Below are positions 29,665 through 32,580 of a stretch of 32,580 nucleotides of DNA, piece by piece. A program made the position numbers and the translations under genes. Under the pieces are notes generated by a model. It was not told the origin of the DNA. It was given only the letters and a program-made list of their open reading frames with translations, and did not search any database. The stretch is from an uncultured Lachnospiraceae bacterium (GTDB lineage: Bacteria; Bacillota; Clostridia; Lachnospirales; Lachnospiraceae). The stretch lies in contig CAJUDZ010000033.1 of assembly GCA_910584965.1 (NCBI GenBank), positions 1 through 32,580 on the forward strand, given 5' to 3'. The first letter of the stretch is position 1. Each line of letters starts with the position of its first letter.

Positions 29665-30522
29665 ATGAATGCGGTCAGAAATTATCAGAAAGAACTGGAT
29701 AAAATGATAAACCGTATAAGCGGGAAGACAGGCGGCCGGACACCAGACGAAGACCAGATACAGCCGCCGCGTCTCTTTCTGCACAGCTGCTGCGCGCCAT
29801 GCAGCAGTTACGTGCTGGAATACCTTCGGGTGTATTTCCGGATTACGGTATTTTATTATAATCCTAATATTTCCATGCAGGAAGAATACCGGAAACGCGC
29901 CGCGGAGCAGAAAAGGCTGATTATGGCATATAATGCGGAAGCGGAACGACAGGAACAGGCCGGTGCATATAGTGCGGGGACAGGACGGCAGGAGCAGACC
30001 GGCGTATATAGTGCGGGGACAGGACGGCAGGAGCAGACCGGTGTATATAGTGCGGAAACGAAACAGCGAGAGCAGACCGGCGTGCATAATGCGGAAGCGG
30101 GCGAAACGGATGCAGGACACCGGGTATATCCGATTGAAATCGTGGAAGGGGATTATGAGCCGGAGCGTTTTCTGGAGATGGCAAAAGGACAGGAACAATG
30201 CCCCGAAGGCGGCGCAAGATGTTTTGACTGTTATGAGATGCGGCTTCGAAAGACTGCGGAGCTCGCTTTGTCCGGCGGATATGATTATTTCACGACGACA
30301 CTTTCGATCAGCCCTCTGAAAAATGCGGCGAAGCTGAATGAGATCGGGGAGCGTCTTGCGGAAGAATACGGCGTGGACTGGCTTCCCTCCGATTTTAAAA
30401 AACGCGGCGGCTATCAGCGTTCAATCGTGCTGTCAAAGGAATATGATTTGTACAGACAGGATTACTGCGGCTGCATTTATTCCCGCAGACAACGAGAGCA
30501 AGAGGAGCGGAGTGCGACATAA
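29665..30522 (+). CDS. queH: epoxyqueuosine reductase QueH with tandem-repeat insertion (285 aa)
   Basis: QueH (former DUF208) carries out the last step of queuosine synthesis, reducing epoxyqueuosine in tRNA. The diagnostic cysteines are present: SCCAPCS (residues 41-47), RCFDCYEMRL and YCGCIYS near the C-terminus, which hold the iron-sulfur and second metal site. YDYFTTTLSISPLKNA and WLPSDFKKRGGYQRSIVLSK are also typical. I start at ATG 29665 (MNAVRNYQKELDKM), which matches the family N-terminus; the frame opens at 29620 with no ribosome binding site for either start. The striking oddity is a ~64-residue insertion (88-151) of 13-residue repeats such as VYSAGTGRQEQTG, between the EQKRLIMAYN helix and VYPIEIVEGDYEPERF, where ordinary QueH has a short connection. 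The enzyme is probably still functional because all motifs survive. Confidence 0.9.
   Translation: MNAVRNYQKELDKMINRISGKTGGRTPDEDQIQPPRLFLHSCCAPCSSYVLEYLRVYFRITVFYYNPNISMQEEYRKRAAEQKRLIMAYNAEAERQEQAGAYSAGTGRQEQTGVYSAGTGRQEQTGVYSAETKQREQTGVHNAEAGETDAGHRVYPIEIVEGDYEPERFLEMAKGQEQCPEGGARCFDCYEMRLRKTAELALSGGYDYFTTTLSISPLKNAAKLNEIGERLAEEYGVDWLPSDFKKRGGYQRSIVLSKEYDLYRQDYCGCIYSRRQREQEERSAT
29926..30117 (+). repeat. 39-bp in-frame tandem repeat inside queH
   Basis: Units of 39 bp (13 codons) lie at 29926-29964, 29965-30003, 30004-30042 and 30043-30081, with a partial fifth to about 30117. Units two and three are almost identical in DNA; the outer ones are diverged. Because the period is a multiple of three, unit gain or loss would not break the gene. 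Confidence 0.92.
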
Positions 30523-30549
30523 CGGTGAGAAAGGAGTTTGGTTCATAAA

Positions 30550-32403
30550 ATGAAAAAATTTTTGGAACTGATTTCAGAAGAGATGGGAAAGGCCTTTGAA
30601 GCGGCCGGATACCAGGCGGATTTGGGGAAAGTCACGATATCCAACCGCCCTGATTTGTGCGAATATCAGTGTAATGGTGCGATGGCGGGAGCGAAACAGT
30701 ATCACAAAGCGCCCTTGATGATCGCGAACGATGTGGCGGAAAAATTACAAGGGAATACGGTTTTTTCGGAAATAAGCGTTGTTGCGCCGGGATTTCTGAA
30801 CCTCAAAGTGACGGAGAAGTTCGTTAAAGAATATCTGCAGGAAATGCGTGCGGATGCCAAATTCGGACTGGATATGCCGGAAAAGCCGCAGATGATTATG
30901 GTGGACTACGGCGGCCCCAATATTGCCAAACCGCTTCACGTCGGTCATCTGCGTCCGGCGATCATCGGGGAAAGCATCAAAAGAATATGCCGTTATGCCG
31001 GACATAATGTGTTGGGGGATATCCATCTGGGCGATTGGGGTCTGCAAATGGGACTGATTGCGACGGAATTAAAAAAGCGACACCCCGAACTGCCTTATTT
31101 TGACGAAGCATATCAGGGAGAATACCCAAAAGAGGCGCCTTTTACCATATCGGAACTGGAAGAAATCTATCCAACCGCCAGTGCGAAGTCCAAAGAGGAT
31201 GAGGCCTATAAGGCGGAAGCGATGGAAGCGACTTATCAGCTGCAGACAGGCGCTCCGGGTTTACGGGCGCTCTGGCATCATATTATGGATGTTTCCGTGT
31301 CGGACTTAAAGAGGAATTATACGGATTTGAATGTGGAGTTCGATCTTTGGAAGGGCGAATCGGACGTTCAGGATATTATTCCGGGTATGGTCGAGAAATT
31401 TAAAAATGACGGTTATGCACATGAAAGCGAAGGCGCGCTTGTCGTGGATGTCAAAGAAGAAACGGATACAAAAGAGATGCCTCCCTGTATGATTTTGAAA
31501 TCCGACGGCGCTTCTTTATATAATACAACCGACTTGGCAACCATTATGGACCGTATGGACAAATATCAGCCGGATAAGCTCATTTATGTGACAGATAAGC
31601 GTCAGAACCTGTATTTTGAGCAGATATTCCGCTGTGCAAGAAAAACCGGACTGACAGGGCCGGAAACACAGCTTATCCATATCGGATTCGGTACGATGAA
31701 CGGCAAAGGCGGCAAGCCTTTTAAAACAAGAGAAGGCGGCGTTATGCGTCTCGAAAACCTGATTCGGGAAATTAATGAGGAAATGTATCGTAAGATCACG
31801 GAGAACAGGGAGATGGAAAAAGAAGAGGCGGAGGAAACTTCCCGCATCGTAGCTCTGTCCGCAGTAAAGTACGGAGATCTGGCCAATCAGGCGTCTAAAG
31901 ACTATATTTTTGATATCGACAGATTTACTTCCTTTGAAGGCGACACCGGGCCGTATATTCTTTACACTATCGTCAGGATTAAATCTATTTTGAAAAAATA
32001 CGATGAGCAGAAAGGCATAAAGCCTGTTTCCGGAGGCATTGACAATGCCGCAGAATCCGTATCGGGATGCTCAGAAAGTGTCGTTGAATCAAATAATGAC
32101 AATTTTGCCGGCAAGTCTGTATTACGGGAGGCGACGAGCGAATCGGAAAAAGCGCTGATGCTTGAGATCGCCAAATTCAATGCTATGCTGGAAGCAGCGT
32201 ATGAAGAAGTGGCGCCGCATAAGATCTGTGCCTATATTTATGATCTGGCGAATGCTTTTAACCACTTTTACCATGAAACAAAAATCCTGACAGAAGAAGA
32301 TTCGGAAAAACAATCCGGATGGATTGCACTTTTGATGCTGACAAAGGATGTATTGGAAGTCTGCATTGATCTGCTCGGATTTTCTGCGCCGGAAAGGATG
32401 TAA
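30550..32403 (+). CDS. argS: arginyl-tRNA synthetase (617 aa)
   Basis: Charges tRNA-Arg. The N-terminal additional domain (KVTISNRPDLCEYQCNGAMA and later GFLNLKVTEKFV) precedes the class-I catalytic core, with the HIGH-type motif HVGH at residues 130-133 (GGPNIAKPLHVGHLRP), LGDWGLQMGLI, LYNTTDLATI and the KMSKS-equivalent loop KGGKPFKTREGG. The helical anticodon-binding domain ends the protein. Within it, around residues 490-525, there is a Ser/Asn/Gly-rich stretch (GIDNAAESVSGCSESVVESN) that looks like an insertion relative to the usual short linker. I prefer ATG 30550; a TTG at 30538 is only 1 nt from AAGGAG (30531-30536), while 30550 is 13 nt away, so the start is slightly uncertain. It follows queH by 27 bp and may be read with it. 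Confidence 0.96.
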   Translation: MKKFLELISEEMGKAFEAAGYQADLGKVTISNRPDLCEYQCNGAMAGAKQYHKAPLMIANDVAEKLQGNTVFSEISVVAPGFLNLKVTEKFVKEYLQEMRADAKFGLDMPEKPQMIMVDYGGPNIAKPLHVGHLRPAIIGESIKRICRYAGHNVLGDIHLGDWGLQMGLIATELKKRHPELPYFDEAYQGEYPKEAPFTISELEEIYPTASAKSKEDEAYKAEAMEATYQLQTGAPGLRALWHHIMDVSVSDLKRNYTDLNVEFDLWKGESDVQDIIPGMVEKFKNDGYAHESEGALVVDVKEETDTKEMPPCMILKSDGASLYNTTDLATIMDRMDKYQPDKLIYVTDKRQNLYFEQIFRCARKTGLTGPETQLIHIGFGTMNGKGGKPFKTREGGVMRLENLIREINEEMYRKITENREMEKEEAEETSRIVALSAVKYGDLANQASKDYIFDIDRFTSFEGDTGPYILYTIVRIKSILKKYDEQKGIKPVSGGIDNAAESVSGCSESVVESNNDNFAGKSVLREATSESEKALMLEIAKFNAMLEAAYEEVAPHKICAYIYDLANAFNHFYHETKILTEEDSEKQSGWIALLMLTKDVLEVCIDLLGFSAPERM

Positions 32404-32415
32404 AAAAGTTCGTAT

Positions 32416-32454
32416 AAAAAATTTTGAGAAATTTTTAAGAAATTTTTGGAAAAA
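32416..32454 (+). promoter_or_regulatory. helically phased A/T tracts upstream of tRNA promoter
   Basis: Three A-T tracts of the form AAATTTT(T) have their A-to-T junctions at about 32421, 32431 and 32442, then AAAAA at 32450-32454, so one per helical turn. They end just before the -35 at 32458. Such phased tracts bend DNA and act like an UP element for stable-RNA promoters. The first two can also fold into an AT-only stem (32417-32436), which would be a poor argS terminator. Confidence 0.5.
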
Positions 32455-32457
32455 CAC

Positions 32458-32487
32458 TTGACAAGAAGGCCTAAAAAATTGTATACT
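32458..32487 (+). promoter_or_regulatory. promoter of the tRNA gene
   Basis: TTGACA (32458-32463), 18-bp spacer, TATACT (32482-32487), with a perfect -35 and one mismatch in the -10. Transcription should start near 32494, at the foot of the leader hairpin. Confidence 0.85.
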
Positions 32488-32493
32488 AGCAAA

Positions 32494-32520
32494 GCGGGTT
32501 GACGAAATAAGACAACCCGC
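32494..32520 (+). other. stem-loop in the tRNA leader
   Basis: GCGGGTTG (32494-32501) and CAACCCGC (32513-32520) are exact complements with an 11-nt A-rich loop. The hairpin would form the very 5' end of the primary transcript and ends 8 nt before the mature tRNA. It may protect the transcript or guide 5' processing. Confidence 0.7.
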
Positions 32521-32528
32521 AGTCGAAT

Positions 32529-32580
32529 GGGATCTTAGCTCAGCTGGGAGAGCATCTGCCTTACAAGCAGAGGGTCATAG
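32529..32580 (+). tRNA. tRNA-Val(TAC), 3' end outside window
   Basis: The acceptor strand GGGATCT is followed by TA, the D-arm GCTC-AGCTGGGA-GAGC, and the anticodon arm TCTGC-CTTACAA-GCAGA with anticodon TAC (reads GUA, Val). The variable loop AGGGTC and the start of the T-arm are present before the window ends, so the T-loop and acceptor 3' strand lie beyond. It is probably the first gene of a tRNA cluster, by inference. Confidence 0.93.

Overview
The window looks like chromosome of a low-to-mid GC member of the Bacillota, most likely a gut Lachnospiraceae (class Clostridia). The reasons are strong AAGGAGG-type ribosome binding sites, consensus sigma-A promoters, a single-chain ~1270-residue PurL with its own glutaminase domain, a mucin/milk-glycan (galacto-/lacto-N-biose) phosphorylase locus, and a QueH-type epoxyqueuosine reductase. 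No prophage, insertion sequence or CRISPR array is visible. Taxonomy is inferred from gene content only.

Layout. 1-741: a 5'-truncated YhcG/DUF1016 nuclease remnant behind a small direct/inverted repeat, then gene-poor sequence with one unrecognised candidate micro-ORF. 742-3741 (minus): a four-gene ABC-2 export operon (51-aa membrane protein, ATPase, two permeases), preceded by four GTGAA/TTCAC boxes at exactly 11-bp spacing, the pattern of an OmpR/PhoB-type response-regulator site. 3892-5336: a WYL-domain regulator (minus) divergent from an isochorismatase-family hydrolase, with a palindrome over the regulator's consensus promoter. 5415-7673 (minus): a 752-aa protein with an N-terminal cNMP-binding fold and a large uncharacterised helical body. 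7880-12812 (plus): a conserved hypothetical, a TetR regulator and purL.

12864-21093: an AraC regulator divergent from a galacto-/lacto-N-biose utilisation operon. The operon encodes a solute-binding lipoprotein, two permeases, a 54-aa two-helix membrane protein, a GH112 phosphorylase and N-acetylhexosamine 1-kinase, and ends in a clear terminator. The ABC ATPase and the GalT/GalE steps are not encoded here and must come from elsewhere. Two terminator-like hairpins and a third stem-loop sit between the binding-protein gene and the permeases, which would explain high binding-protein to permease stoichiometry.

21137-24869: a PerR-type repressor behind a consensus promoter and a PerR-box palindrome, followed 13 bp later by a soluble chemoreceptor with a C-terminal CZB zinc-binding domain (peroxide/HOCl/zinc sensing is the inference). 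After a terminator comes a zinc-ribbon single-pass membrane protein carrying a ~16-unit, 36-bp coding minisatellite. 25053-32403: carA-carB (carbamoyl phosphate), queH with an in-frame 39-bp tandem-repeat expansion, and argS with a Ser/Asn-rich insertion. The window ends inside a tRNA-Val(TAC) gene that has its own promoter, helically phased A/T tracts and a leader hairpin.

No wholly new multi-gene system is demonstrated. The best leads are the repeat-expanded QueH, the PerR-CZB chemoreceptor pair, the 11-bp operator array on the ABC operon, the cNMP-fold 752-aa protein, and the small membrane proteins embedded in both transporter operons.
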